64,000 nucleotides of DNA, from NCBI RefSeq assembly GCF_050717635.1, contig NZ_JBOITO010000010.1:124001-188000 (forward strand), given 5' to 3'. The position numbers and the translations under genes were made by a program. A model generated the notes under the pieces. It had not been told where the DNA came from. It made no database searches and was given only the letters and a program-made list of their open reading frames with translations. The DNA is from Clostridium_AD sp050717635 (lineage in GTDB: Bacteria > Bacillota > Clostridia > Clostridiales > Clostridiaceae). Every line of letters starts with the position of its first letter. The stretch's first letter is position 1. This document shows, in pieces, positions 53,788-61,598 of this stretch.

Positions 53788-54192
53788 TTATTTGTTGAAT
53801 TTTATATTTAACTCTTTGAAATAATCCCATAACTTATCACCTTGTATATTAAACTGTTTATCACCCTTTATAACCGTTTGAAAACCTTGTGACCCACCTG
53901 AAACAGAAACTTTTTCACCGTTAGCATAATTAATTATAATTTCACTATTAGGAGTTGTACCTAAACTGTTATCACCAGGTTTCGCTTCATTATAAGCATT
54001 CATAAATTTCTTAATTTGTTCGGAGTCCTTTTCTTTTGTATAGACAATTTCTGACCCACTTCCATGATGAATTTCAATCGAATTAACATCATTCAATAAT
54101 GATGGCACCTCATTTTTAGATTTAGAACAAGCTGTAGCCGATATGATTAAAATCATAAGTGCAGATAGAATTATATTAAATTTAGTTTTCAA
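53788..54192 (-). CDS. Uncharacterised lipoprotein
   Basis: This lipoprotein of about 134 residues has a signal peptide and lipobox SATAC followed by SKSKNEVPSL. The mature part is a small mixed domain with IEIHHGSGSEIVYTKE and NYANGEKVSVSGGSQ. I know no function. A TTG at 54192 after GGGGTGAT is the likely start. It follows the small membrane-protein gene by about 28 bp. Confidence 0.6.
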   Translation of the reverse strand: MKTKFNIILSALMILIISATACSKSKNEVPSLLNDVNSIEIHHGSGSEIVYTKEKDSEQIKKFMNAYNEAKPGDNSLGTTPNSEIIINYANGEKVSVSGGSQGFQTVIKGDKQFNIQGDKLWDYFKELNIKFNK

Positions 54193-54220
54193 AATTATCA
54201 CCCCTCATGTACGTTATATT

Positions 54221-54490
54221 TTATATACCTGAGTATATTTTAGAAATCGTCACAAATAATGAGAATGCAGAAACAAGCCAAAGAAAGATACCCAGCACCT
54301 TTTGTTTTTGATAAACAAAAAAAAGTATTCCCATTAATAGCATTGTTACGGACCCACACCCTTGTGTTAAAATACTTAATGATAAATTATTCTTATAGAA
54401 AATAGATAACGCTGCAAATACAATAGTGGAAATAGAAAATACTAAAATTCCAATTAAAATTAGTAGTTTCCTTTTTAATTCTATTTTCAT
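54221..54490 (-). CDS. Small membrane protein, 89 residues
   Basis: Three hydrophobic segments (about residues 9-28, 38-58, 65-84) follow a basic start MKIELKRK. I do not recognise the family. It precedes the lipoprotein gene on the same strand and the two may form an operon. Confidence 0.55.
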   Translation of the reverse strand: MKIELKRKLLILIGILVFSISTIVFAALSIFYKNNLSLSILTQGCGSVTMLLMGILFFVYQKQKVLGIFLWLVSAFSLFVTISKIYSGI

Positions 54491-54523
54491 AATTCAAACC
54501 CCTTATTTTATATTTAATAAATA

Positions 54524-54686
54524 TTATTTTACGTCAGATATCTTTATAATATACTTTTTTGCTTCTCTTCTATGTTTAAACACTGTTAAGTGGGCGAGCT
54601 ATTATCTGTGAAAGTTTTCTTGAAAATGTACTCTTCCCACTTCCTGGCGACCCTATAATCATAATTCTTTTACCTATTTCATTCAT
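54524..54686 (-). pseudogene. P-loop kinase (topology modulation-like), middle lost
   Basis: The start reads MNEIGKRIMIIGSPGSGKST then FSRKLSQIIA, the P-loop of AAA-type kinases of the topology-modulation/adenylate-kinase-like family. About 30 codons later, in another frame, the sequence VFKHRREAKKYIIKI matches the end of the same family. The central part of about 110 residues is gone. It is preceded by AAAGGTGAT, so only the coding part is damaged. Confidence 0.7.
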
Positions 54687-54721
54687 TTATATCACCTTTA
54701 GTTTGTATTTTTAAATTTCAT

Positions 54722-55084
54722 CTATACTATTCTACAATAAACTTCTATATCATTACCTTCAGTATCTCTAAACTCTAATACCAGGTTATTATTAATTTTT
54801 GTTACTGGAAAAACTATTTCAGCTTTTAATACCTCTAACCTATTAAATAGTTCATTCATGTCGTTAACCTCAAAACTTGGTAAACAATTATCACCCCAAT
54901 TAACCTTTTCTTGCACTTTACTATTATCGAATAGGCAAAATCTAAAACCACCAATATTAAAAACACTAAATACTTCATCCCTCTTTTCAACTGATTGGCT
55001 TAGTAATTCTTCATAAAAATTAATTGCTCTATTCATGTCTTTAACACATATATATAGTGAATTCATCGTAAATTTTAGTTTCAT
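54722..55084 (-). CDS. VOC (glyoxalase)-family protein
   Basis: This vicinal-oxygen-chelate domain protein of about 120 residues has the family start LYICVKDMNRAINFYEELL and ends LEFRDTEGNDIEVYCRI. VOC members include glyoxalase, dioxygenases and antibiotic-binding proteins, and the substrate cannot be named. The start MKLKFTM at 55084 begins the domain directly. A few upstream codons in the longer frame are doubtful. Confidence 0.75.
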   Translation of the reverse strand: MKLKFTMNSLYICVKDMNRAINFYEELLSQSVEKRDEVFSVFNIGGFRFCLFDNSKVQEKVNWGDNCLPSFEVNDMNELFNRLEVLKAEIVFPVTKINNNLVLEFRDTEGNDIEVYCRIV

Positions 55085-55370
55085 AACCATCACCCTTCCA
55101 TTCCTTAAAATCATTTTCTATGATTTCTCTAAGAGATATAGTCATCAAATTACCTACTCCCTTTCTATTATTTTTTAAAAATTAACATATAATATTTATT
55201 GTAATTATACCATTTTATACTAAATGTTACCATATGTATGGTAAATTACTAATATTATGTTAGTATTGTAGACATAAAGCTTTATACCTGTCAATATTAA
55301 GAATATTAAGTATTAAGCAATTAATAACAGGTATTAATCTTCTTACTCTATTATAATTGAATTAGAAGGA

Positions 55371-55533
55371 GGCGGCGGTGTGAATTGGTTAGGGGATATG
55401 AATAATGCCTTGGAATATATTGAAGAAAATATGGGCATGCTGGAGGGCCTGAGCTTGAAGTTTATTTACCAGGTGACCCAAGCGCAGAGGATTATAAATG
55501 TGAAATCTGGATACCAGTCATAGAAAAAGCATA
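55371..55533 (+). pseudogene. AraC/GyrI-type regulator, ends joined, middle lost
   Basis: After AGAAGGAGGCGG a GTG starts VNWLGDMNNALEYIEENM, the first residues of an AraC helix-turn-helix. A shift of frame then gives GPELEVYLPGDPSAEDYKCE and IWIPV, the end of a GyrI-like effector-binding domain. About 240 residues between are missing. The promoter-proximal and terminator ends remain, so the rest was probably deleted. Confidence 0.75.
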
Positions 55534-55535
55534 AA

Positions 55536-55565
55536 ACAGCCCTCCTGAAAAATGGAGGGCTATTC
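55536..55565. terminator. Bidirectional intrinsic terminator
   Basis: Arms AGCCCTCC and GGAGGGCT surround a short loop, followed by ATTCTTTT on the plus strand and preceded by an A-rich side. It lies between the AraC remnant and the membrane-protein gene. Confidence 0.75.
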
Positions 55566-55567
55566 TT

Positions 55568-56005
55568 TTACATCTTACTACTATAATACTTATATGATAT
55601 AAAAAATACTAACACTTGAACATACAATGCTCCAAGACAAATAAATGCTGGTATTTTATAATCAAAAAAAACAAATACAAAAGCCATTATTGCAAAAGAA
55701 GCACTAGCTGTAACGTTGGCAACGGAACCCGCAACTCTTAAAATTTGAATATTCCTTTCATCCTTTAATTCAATTTCTTCTTGCTTTAATTTTACATCAG
55801 AAGCTCTTTTATAATGAATTAATTTAACTATTCCAATTACTGTAAATGCAATGCCCAAACCAGTAATCATACCCATAAGCATATTTATATTATCCGTAGC
55901 ATCCGTAATTCTTATTGTACATACTATCCCAAATATAAAAGTTATAATACCAACCCCAACTAAAGTTACCCAATATTTATTACTTTTTATTGATTTACAA
56001 AACAT
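55568..56005 (-). CDS. DUF2178-like membrane protein
   Basis: This protein of about 145 residues has four hydrophobic segments (about 14-35, 45-64, 88-110 and 115-138). A basic loop with KRASDVKLKQEEIELKDERN lies between the second and third. Such proteins are often encoded beside a small XRE regulator, as here. Function unknown. It starts 2 bp after the end of the regulator gene. Confidence 0.65.
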   Translation of the reverse strand: MFCKSIKSNKYWVTLVGVGIITFIFGIVCTIRITDATDNINMLMGMITGLGIAFTVIGIVKLIHYKRASDVKLKQEEIELKDERNIQILRVAGSVANVTASASFAIMAFVFVFFDYKIPAFICLGALYVQVLVFFISYKYYSSKM

Positions 56006-56006
56006 G

Positions 56007-56216
56007 TTATTCCTCCTCATAAATAAAAATTTCTTCGATTGACATATTAAAATGTTTAGCGATTTTAAAAGCTAATGTAATAGATGGGTTATATCGCCCA
56101 TTTTCTAGTGATCCAATGGTTTGCCTTGAAACTTCCAAGGCTGTTGCCAGTTCTTCTTGCTTAATACCGTTTTGTTTTCGGATTTCTTCTAATCTATTTT
56201 TCACAAGTAGATTCAC
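56007..56216 (-). CDS. Small XRE-family transcriptional regulator
   Basis: This 69-residue protein consists of one helix-turn-helix of the YozG/XRE type: RLEEIRKQNGIKQEELATALEVSRQTIGSLENGRYNPSITLAFKIAK. It probably controls its own operon with the membrane protein that follows. AAATAATAAAGGAGTG precedes the start. Confidence 0.88.
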   Translation of the reverse strand: MNLLVKNRLEEIRKQNGIKQEELATALEVSRQTIGSLENGRYNPSITLAFKIAKHFNMSIEEIFIYEEE

Positions 56217-56367
56217 TCCTTTATTATTTTGTGGAAAGCTAACTTTACATTAATAATACTACATAAGATTTTATATGTCAAGCATGCTTTCCATATAAAT
56301 TTACAAAATAGTAACTTATTTTAAGAATTTATTTTTACACCGTGTTCATGTTAGGAATTATAACTGC

Positions 56368-56404
56368 ACATAAAAAAACCTAAGATTAAATATTAGGTTT
56401 TTTT
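56368..56404. terminator. Bidirectional intrinsic terminator
   Basis: Arms AAAAAAACCTAA and TTAGGTTTTTTT surround an AT loop, with T-runs on both strands. It follows the small gene at 56437 on the minus strand. Confidence 0.75.
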
Positions 56405-56436
56405 CGGTGCATTATGTGGAGTATAATTTATATTAT

Positions 56437-56613
56437 TTATAAAAACTTGAACACTTTCATTACTAATAACTTATCATGCCATCCCCGTAAGATGGTAATT
56501 CTATCAGGTAATTTAATAACAAAGGTTAATTTTTTATCTTCTTCAATAATATAATTTAACGTATCTGCCTCTAATTTGCTAAAGTCAAATTTATCATAAC
56601 TGTTTTGATTCAT
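56437..56613 (-). CDS. Small uncharacterised protein, 58 residues
   Basis: This short open frame starts MNQNSYDKFDFSKLEAD and ends KVFKFL. It is preceded by GGAGAGGG at a proper distance and followed by a terminator, which supports expression. It is amphipathic, with the segment KKLTFVIKLPDRITILRGWH in the middle, and has no signal peptide. I know no family. Confidence 0.5.
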   Translation of the reverse strand: MNQNSYDKFDFSKLEADTLNYIIEEDKKLTFVIKLPDRITILRGWHDKLLVMKVFKFL

Positions 56614-56680
56614 AATAACCCTCTCCTATTATTTATTAAATACTCACATACATAACATTACCATATAATAGAATTTTATA

Positions 56681-56707
56681 CTTGCCACTTGCCATGTGGG
56701 TGGCACC
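56681..56707 (-). repeat. Dispersed palindromic repeat, copy 6
   Basis: A 27-bp copy with one change (GCCATGTGGG) ends 19 bp after the signal peptidase stop codon. It is the last copy seen in the window. Confidence 0.85.
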
Positions 56708-56726
56708 TTTCATTAAATAAAAGCTT

Positions 56727-57266
56727 CTAATGATTAAGTGCATCATTTCCAATTACAAATTTACCAAATCTCTTAAATGGATAAACAACGAACTGTGCCT
56801 TTCCAATTATATCACTGCTATCTATATAGGGATTCTTCCATCTTCTAGCATCGAAAGAATCTGCTCTATTATCTCCCAAAAATAAATATTTATCTTTTGG
56901 AATCTTAATTTTTTTATCTAAGTCCTCCATATATACTACATATGGTTCTTCAAGTTTACTTCCGTTAATATAAACTTGTCCTTTATTTTTTATAATAACT
57001 TCATCTCCTGGAAGCCCTATTAATCTCTTAATTAATGTCAATTTTAATTCATCAGATTTAAAAACTATTAAATCCCCTGTTTTTAGCTTCTCTTTATTGT
57101 GAACTATTGTAACAGTGATTTTATCCCCTATCTTTATAGTAGGATACATTGATGATGAAGGAACTGTAATTTGGAAAAAGATTAACTTATTTATTAGAAT
57201 TGCCAAAACTATTGCTGCAAGTACTGGCAATATCCATTCTTTTATATAATGCTTTAATAATTTCAA
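56727..57266 (-). CDS. lepB: Type I signal peptidase
   Basis: This 179-residue serine/lysine peptidase has an N-terminal membrane anchor (about 11-32), the catalytic serine in VPSSSMYPTI, the lysine in TLIKRLIGLPGDEV and the C-terminal box FLGDNRADSFDARRW. It removes signal peptides from exported proteins. It is the third gene of an operon with an ECF sigma factor and a small membrane protein, so it may belong to a stress-induced export system. Confidence 0.93.
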   Translation of the reverse strand: MKLLKHYIKEWILPVLAAIVLAILINKLIFFQITVPSSSMYPTIKIGDKITVTIVHNKEKLKTGDLIVFKSDELKLTLIKRLIGLPGDEVIIKNKGQVYINGSKLEEPYVVYMEDLDKKIKIPKDKYLFLGDNRADSFDARRWKNPYIDSSDIIGKAQFVVYPFKRFGKFVIGNDALNH

Positions 57267-57288
57267 TTATATAACCTCCCAATAAAAA

Positions 57289-57525
57289 TTATAATGCAAT
57301 AGTCGGAGTGAAAATAGTCATAAAAATATATATCAAAAGCCATACTTGAATAGCCAATTTTAAAAACTTTTCTGAAATCCAGCAAAGACAAGATGAATAT
57401 AAACTCCTTTGCTTTGAGTTATTAAAAAGTGTTTGATATATTCTTTTTTTTGCTCCTTCTGGCGGCTGCATATCTGTATCTAAAATTTTAAATATTTTTT
57501 TAAAGATTTCATCCTCTTTTAACAT
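57289..57525 (-). CDS. Small membrane protein, possible anti-sigma factor
   Basis: The protein of about 78 residues has a polar N-terminal part (LKEDEIFKKIFKILDTDM, PPEGAKKRIYQTLF) and one C-terminal hydrophobic segment (about 50-75). Its place between the ECF sigma gene and the signal peptidase suggests a membrane-bound anti-sigma or accessory protein. No zinc or ASD motif is visible. The ATG at 57525, nine bases after GGAG, is chosen. It overlaps the sigma gene. Confidence 0.6.
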   Translation of the reverse strand: MLKEDEIFKKIFKILDTDMQPPEGAKKRIYQTLFNNSKQRSLYSSCLCWISEKFLKLAIQVWLLIYIFMTIFTPTIAL

Positions 57526-58069
57526 ATAATTCATCTCCTTCTATCTTAATATATTCACTTTTGAAACTGTACTTTGATCTTTGCAAGATGCCATCAATAG
57601 ATTTTGGCGTTTTACCTAAATATTTTGCAATATCCTTTACGCTATATTCATCTATATATTTGAGAATAAGAACATACTTATAAATAGGCTTCAATTTATT
57701 TAAAATCTCTAAAATCAACTTTCTAGTTTCCAAATTGATAAGCATAAACTCAATATTTAAGTTGTCCTCTACACAATCCAGTTTATCTGCGCACATAAAA
57801 CCCTCTCTCCTTATATTATCTCTATAATAATTTAATAATTTATTTTTTGCTATTCCACAAAGCCAAGTTTTATAGGAACTTGACCCTTTATAGGTATTCA
57901 AGCCTTTCATTGCACTCATAAAAGTCTCCTGAACTATATCCTCGGTGACTTCCTTGTTTGCTGCTAGCCTCAAATATACAAAAGAGTAAACAGAACTAAA
58001 ATTTGTTTCATATATTTCCTTGAATTTTTCGTTATTCGATTTCTTAATATTAAAAATATTTTTCATCAT
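57509..58069 (-). CDS. ECF-type RNA polymerase sigma factor
   Basis: This 186-residue sigma-70-family ECF factor has region 2 (FKEIYETNFSSVYSFVYLRL, EDIVQETFMSAMKGL, KTWLCGIAKNKLLNYYRD) and region 4 (KLKPIYKYVLILKYIDEYSVKDIAKYLGKTPKSIDGILQRSK). It probably directs transcription of its own operon and perhaps others. The trigger is unknown. It is the first gene of sigma-small membrane protein-signal peptidase. Confidence 0.92.
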   Translation of the reverse strand: MMKNIFNIKKSNNEKFKEIYETNFSSVYSFVYLRLAANKEVTEDIVQETFMSAMKGLNTYKGSSSYKTWLCGIAKNKLLNYYRDNIRREGFMCADKLDCVEDNLNIEFMLINLETRKLILEILNKLKPIYKYVLILKYIDEYSVKDIAKYLGKTPKSIDGILQRSKYSFKSEYIKIEGDELYVKRG

Positions 58070-58192
58070 CTATTTCCACCTATCCATCTGCAACATTAAA
58101 TTATAATATTTATCACCACTCTTAATTTACCATATTTTCAAAGCCTTTCATATCTTTAGTAACACGTTAAAAAGAAATCCCCCGAAAAAGAT

Positions 58193-58218
58193 AAAAACTC
58201 TGAGATATTCTCAGAGTC
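58193..58218 (-). terminator. Terminator of thyA-folA
   Basis: Arms GACTCTGAGA and TCTCAGAGTTTTTATC lie on the minus strand after the folA stop codon, with a T-rich tail. Confidence 0.8.
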
Positions 58219-58232
58219 TACATTATAAACTA

Positions 58233-58733
58233 TTATTTTGTCACACTAATCCGTTCCAAAGTTAAAAAACTAAATGCTATAGTTTTATCGTCATTAATAA
58301 ATCCAGTTTCTTCTTCTTTAATATTCCACTCAGAATAATTTACTTTTGGGAAAAATACCTCAGCATCATATTCCTTATGCACTTGCGTTAAGTGTATTTT
58401 ATTACAATAAGGTAGTAATAACTTATAAATTTCTCCTCCACCTATAACAAAATATTCTTTGCTATCATCTAAAGAATCAAATAATTCATCCTTAGAACTT
58501 ACCACCGTTACTCTTTCATCCGTTACTACAAAATCTTTATTTTTAGTAATAACAATATGGTGTCTACCAGGGAGAATGCCAGGAAGTGACTCAAATGTCT
58601 TTCTTCCCATTATAATATTACTTCCACTTGTAATTTGCTTAAATCTTTTTAGATCTTTTGAAAAGTGCCAAAGTAAGTTATTATTCTTTCCTATAGCGAA
58701 ATTATCTCCAATTGCAACAATACATGTAAGCAC
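58233..58733 (-). CDS. folA: Dihydrofolate reductase
   Basis: This 166-residue enzyme reduces dihydrofolate with NADPH. Family motifs include LTCIVAIGDNFAIGKNNNLLWHFSKDLKRF, IIMGRKTFESLPGILPGRHHIV and YFVIGGGEIYKLLLP. It overlaps the thyA stop by one base, so the pair forms an operon in which DHFR regenerates the folate used by thymidylate synthase. Confidence 0.95.
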   Translation of the reverse strand: MLTCIVAIGDNFAIGKNNNLLWHFSKDLKRFKQITSGSNIIMGRKTFESLPGILPGRHHIVITKNKDFVVTDERVTVVSSKDELFDSLDDSKEYFVIGGGEIYKLLLPYCNKIHLTQVHKEYDAEVFFPKVNYSEWNIKEEETGFINDDKTIAFSFLTLERISVTK

Positions 58734-59530
58734 TATATAGCCACGCTCCCCATATTTATTTTCCCAAGGTGCTTATAATCTATAAGTTTAATATCTTCAG
58801 ACATAAAGTCATAGAAGTTTTTAATCTCTGGGTTAATCCAAATTTTAGGAGCATCTAAAGCTTCTGATTTTCTTGAAATCTGTAGATTTAAGCCTTCAAT
58901 ATGATTTTCATATATATGGGTATTGTTTATTACATGTGTAAATAATCCTGGTTTAAGTCCAGTAACTTGTGCTAACATGTGAACTAATACAGCATATTGG
59001 GTTGTATTAAATGGAACCCCAAGTGCTGTGTCACCAGACCTTTGTACTAACATACAGTTAAGTCTTCCATCAGTTACGTCCCAAAGTGTTAAAAAGCAAC
59101 AGGGTTGAAGCGCCATCTGTGGAAGGTCCTCTATATTCCACAAATTCATCATCATTCTTCGGTCTTGCGGATTATTTTTTAAAGCCTCAATAAGCGTGTC
59201 AATTTGATGATACTTAGCTATTTGATAACCGTATGCCTTTCCAATTGTACCATCTTCTAAAGCCCATTCATCCCATATATGCACATTTTGCCCTTGAAGC
59301 TTCTTAACATCATTACTTTGGTCTTTGAAAATCCAAAGCAATTCTTTTACTGCTGTTTTAAAAGCAACAAATTTAGTTGTTAATATTGGAAATTCCTCCT
59401 CTAAATCAAATTGCATAATTTGATGTGGGAGTTTGTACGTTGCAACGCCAGTACGGTTTTGGTCATAATATCCTCTTTTTAAAATCTTCTCAACTATTTT
59501 CAAATATTGTCTATCCATTTCATTTAACAT
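58733..59530 (-). CDS. thyA: Thymidylate synthase
   Basis: This thymidylate synthase makes dTMP from dUMP with methylenetetrahydrofolate. Motifs present are the N-terminal NRTGVATYKLPHQIMQFDL, the catalytic cysteine in ALQPCCFLTLW, and RSGDTALGVPFNTTQYAVL. The ATG at 59530 follows GGAAGTG by nine bases. Two other ATGs upstream are possible (59539, 59572). It is followed directly by folA. Confidence 0.95.
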   Translation of the reverse strand: MLNEMDRQYLKIVEKILKRGYYDQNRTGVATYKLPHQIMQFDLEEEFPILTTKFVAFKTAVKELLWIFKDQSNDVKKLQGQNVHIWDEWALEDGTIGKAYGYQIAKYHQIDTLIEALKNNPQDRRMMMNLWNIEDLPQMALQPCCFLTLWDVTDGRLNCMLVQRSGDTALGVPFNTTQYAVLVHMLAQVTGLKPGLFTHVINNTHIYENHIEGLNLQISRKSEALDAPKIWINPEIKNFYDFMSEDIKLIDYKHLGKINMGSVAI

Positions 59531-59653
59531 AATTTTCATCACTTCCGTTTCACTATTCTTTTGTGTATACATTACGGATAATTCTTATTTAAATATAACA
59601 TAATTCACTAGATTATAATATTGTTTATGTGCAAAAAATCTCATTAACAACCG

Positions 59654-60811
59654 CTATTTTAAACCTAACATCTTGCTTATTAGCTTATCCTTTATTACTA
59701 TGGCACCTTGCGGACAAAGTTCCTGGCAACAGAAGCATCGGATACATTTACTATAATTCCATTTTGGAATCATTTTCCCCTTATGTTTTACAAAAGATAT
59801 AACTTTAGGCCTTTCTGGACATACCTCATCGCATTTCTTACAACTTATACATTTCTCTTCGATCAAAACTGGATTTGGCGCTGTAAGGGATGCTACAAAT
59901 TTATTTAGTGAGGGACTTATAAAACTAATTACCTTTGCATTTCGGGATAGCTTAAAGTTTTTACATTTCATATGTTCAATTTTTTCACCTAGGATATCTA
60001 TTTCTTCAGGAATTACAGCTCCCCATTTTGTATCGTAAGCCACCTTTAAAAATGGTACCTGTAATACATTATCATAACCAATTAATCTTACTGCTGTAGA
60101 ATCAACTGCTGTAAGACATTTCCCCATAATTATTGTATCCATTTTTTTAGGAGTTCCATTCCTAGGCCCGTTTCCTTCCATGGCAATAATTCCATCAAGA
60201 ATTGCAAAACTAGTTTTGACAACAGAATTCAAATCCAAAAGCATTTTACTAAAGTTGTTCACATCCGCTAGTTTTGTATGAAACACAGCCTTTTGAGAAC
60301 CAGGTATACAACCAAATTGATTTTTAACAGCTCCAGTATAATACATCATAGCATGTGTTTTAAGTTTAGGAAGTGTTATAACCACATCAGCCTCATATGC
60401 TGCCCTAGCAATATTCCAAAACTTATACAGTAACGGATTATTGAGCTCCACATGTATTTCATCATTAAAGTCAACAAACTTCACGCCATATCTGTTAGCT
60501 ACCTCCATTAATCCTGATTTCTCAGCAGCCATTCTCGTGTCGCCAGAACCTGGTGAATCACCAAATACTATATTATCACTATATTCTTTAACTATCCTTA
60601 TAACGGCTTCAAACATTGCATAATGTGTTATAACCGGCGATCCCTTTTCAACTACACTAAGGAAATTAGGCTTTAATAATACTTTACTATCTTCAGGTAT
60701 AAGCTCTCTTAAAAAAGAGGTGCCCCCCAAAAGTTCAAACCCTTCTCTAAGCTTTTTTTCAATTTTATCAACGTTATAATCTGTACATTTTAATAAAGCG
60801 ACTTTTTCCAT
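59654..60811 (-). CDS. DUF362 protein with two 4Fe-4S clusters
   Basis: This 385-residue protein has an N-terminal DUF362 domain (KVLLKPNFLSVVEKGSPV, IVFGDSPGSGDTRMAA, TLPKLKTHAMMYYTGAVKN). A C-terminal double ferredoxin motif follows: CISCKKCDEVCPERPK and CIRCFCCQELCPQGAI. DUF362-ferredoxin proteins are electron carriers or maturation factors of unknown partner in anaerobes. It lies upstream of thyA with an 80-bp gap. Confidence 0.88.
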   Translation of the reverse strand: MEKVALLKCTDYNVDKIEKKLREGFELLGGTSFLRELIPEDSKVLLKPNFLSVVEKGSPVITHYAMFEAVIRIVKEYSDNIVFGDSPGSGDTRMAAEKSGLMEVANRYGVKFVDFNDEIHVELNNPLLYKFWNIARAAYEADVVITLPKLKTHAMMYYTGAVKNQFGCIPGSQKAVFHTKLADVNNFSKMLLDLNSVVKTSFAILDGIIAMEGNGPRNGTPKKMDTIIMGKCLTAVDSTAVRLIGYDNVLQVPFLKVAYDTKWGAVIPEEIDILGEKIEHMKCKNFKLSRNAKVISFISPSLNKFVASLTAPNPVLIEEKCISCKKCDEVCPERPKVISFVKHKGKMIPKWNYSKCIRCFCCQELCPQGAIVIKDKLISKMLGLK

Positions 60812-60841
60812 AACTGCTCCACCCCTATATTATAATCTATA

Positions 60842-61459
60842 TTACTTTTTATTAACTTCATTTACCCACTGACAGGATTCTAAATATGCCCTGGAAAGAA
60901 CTCCTTCACTAAGTTCAAATTCCTCTGAATATGTAAGTACCTCGTCCCAATTGCCTTCTTCATATGCCTTAACTGTATTTAAGATATTCGCTAAACCACT
61001 AGTTTTTGAACTTGTTAATGCTTCTCTTACTCCATCTGCTACCATAACTTCATTAAGTATTTCATTTAGTGGTTTTTCCAGAATAACATCAATTAATGAC
61101 AACATACCCATTAAATAAGCATCATCAGATATATTTCTAAGAAAAGAATTAAGTGCAATTAGTTCACAAAACTTAGCCCTAATTAATGAATTTTGGAGTA
61201 AAACATCTGGTTTAGCACTACCAATATTCTTCATTATTATAAAGTTTAGCCATGATTTTATTTTTTCTTCATCAAGTAAAGCAAGCGCCTGTCTTAAAGA
61301 TTTAATATTATTCTTAAGTCCATAACATGCAGAATTAATAATTTTTAATAACTTATAAGACATAGAAATATCTCTTTTTACTAGGTTTTCAATAGCCTGA
61401 ATCTCACATGACTGAAGGCACGTGGTTCTTATCTTCTTAAACTTCCATAATACTCTCAT
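60842..61459 (-). CDS. HDOD-domain protein lacking its EAL partner
   Basis: This 205-residue protein consists of an HDOD domain: VKRDISMSYKLLKIINSACYG, SLRQALALLDEEKIKSWLNFI and DDAYLMGMLSLIDVILEKP. In relatives such as YuxH the HDOD domain follows an EAL domain. Here the N-terminus begins with only about 25 extra residues and has no good ribosome binding site. The right end of the TnpB-like element lies directly upstream, so the gene is probably a truncated remnant of an EAL-HDOD protein. Confidence 0.7.
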   Translation of the reverse strand: MRVLWKFKKIRTTCLQSCEIQAIENLVKRDISMSYKLLKIINSACYGLKNNIKSLRQALALLDEEKIKSWLNFIIMKNIGSAKPDVLLQNSLIRAKFCELIALNSFLRNISDDAYLMGMLSLIDVILEKPLNEILNEVMVADGVREALTSSKTSGLANILNTVKAYEEGNWDEVLTYSEEFELSEGVLSRAYLESCQWVNEVNKK

Positions 61460-61509
61460 TTATAGGAATTGTATTCCTTCTATATCTTACAACATACTAT
61501 GACTCATTT

Positions 61510-61598
61510 AATTATAATAAGACTTTTACTACCAAAGACTACATTTAGCCCATTAACGATAGTATAATGGCTCGGTTCAAAACCATGTTTGTTAGTAT
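61510..61598 (-). other. Right end of the TnpB-like element, folded RNA region
   Basis: After the TnpB stop codon the minus strand can form two stems: GGTTTTGAACC and AGCCATTA paired with TAATGGGCT around a short loop. In TnpB elements this region encodes the 3' part of the guide RNA scaffold. The exact element border was not found. Confidence 0.45.

Noticed and set aside
55085..55145. Start of an acetyltransferase (MTISLREIIENDF)
   Set aside because: The similarity covers only about 15 residues and no further domain follows. It is too little to call a remnant.
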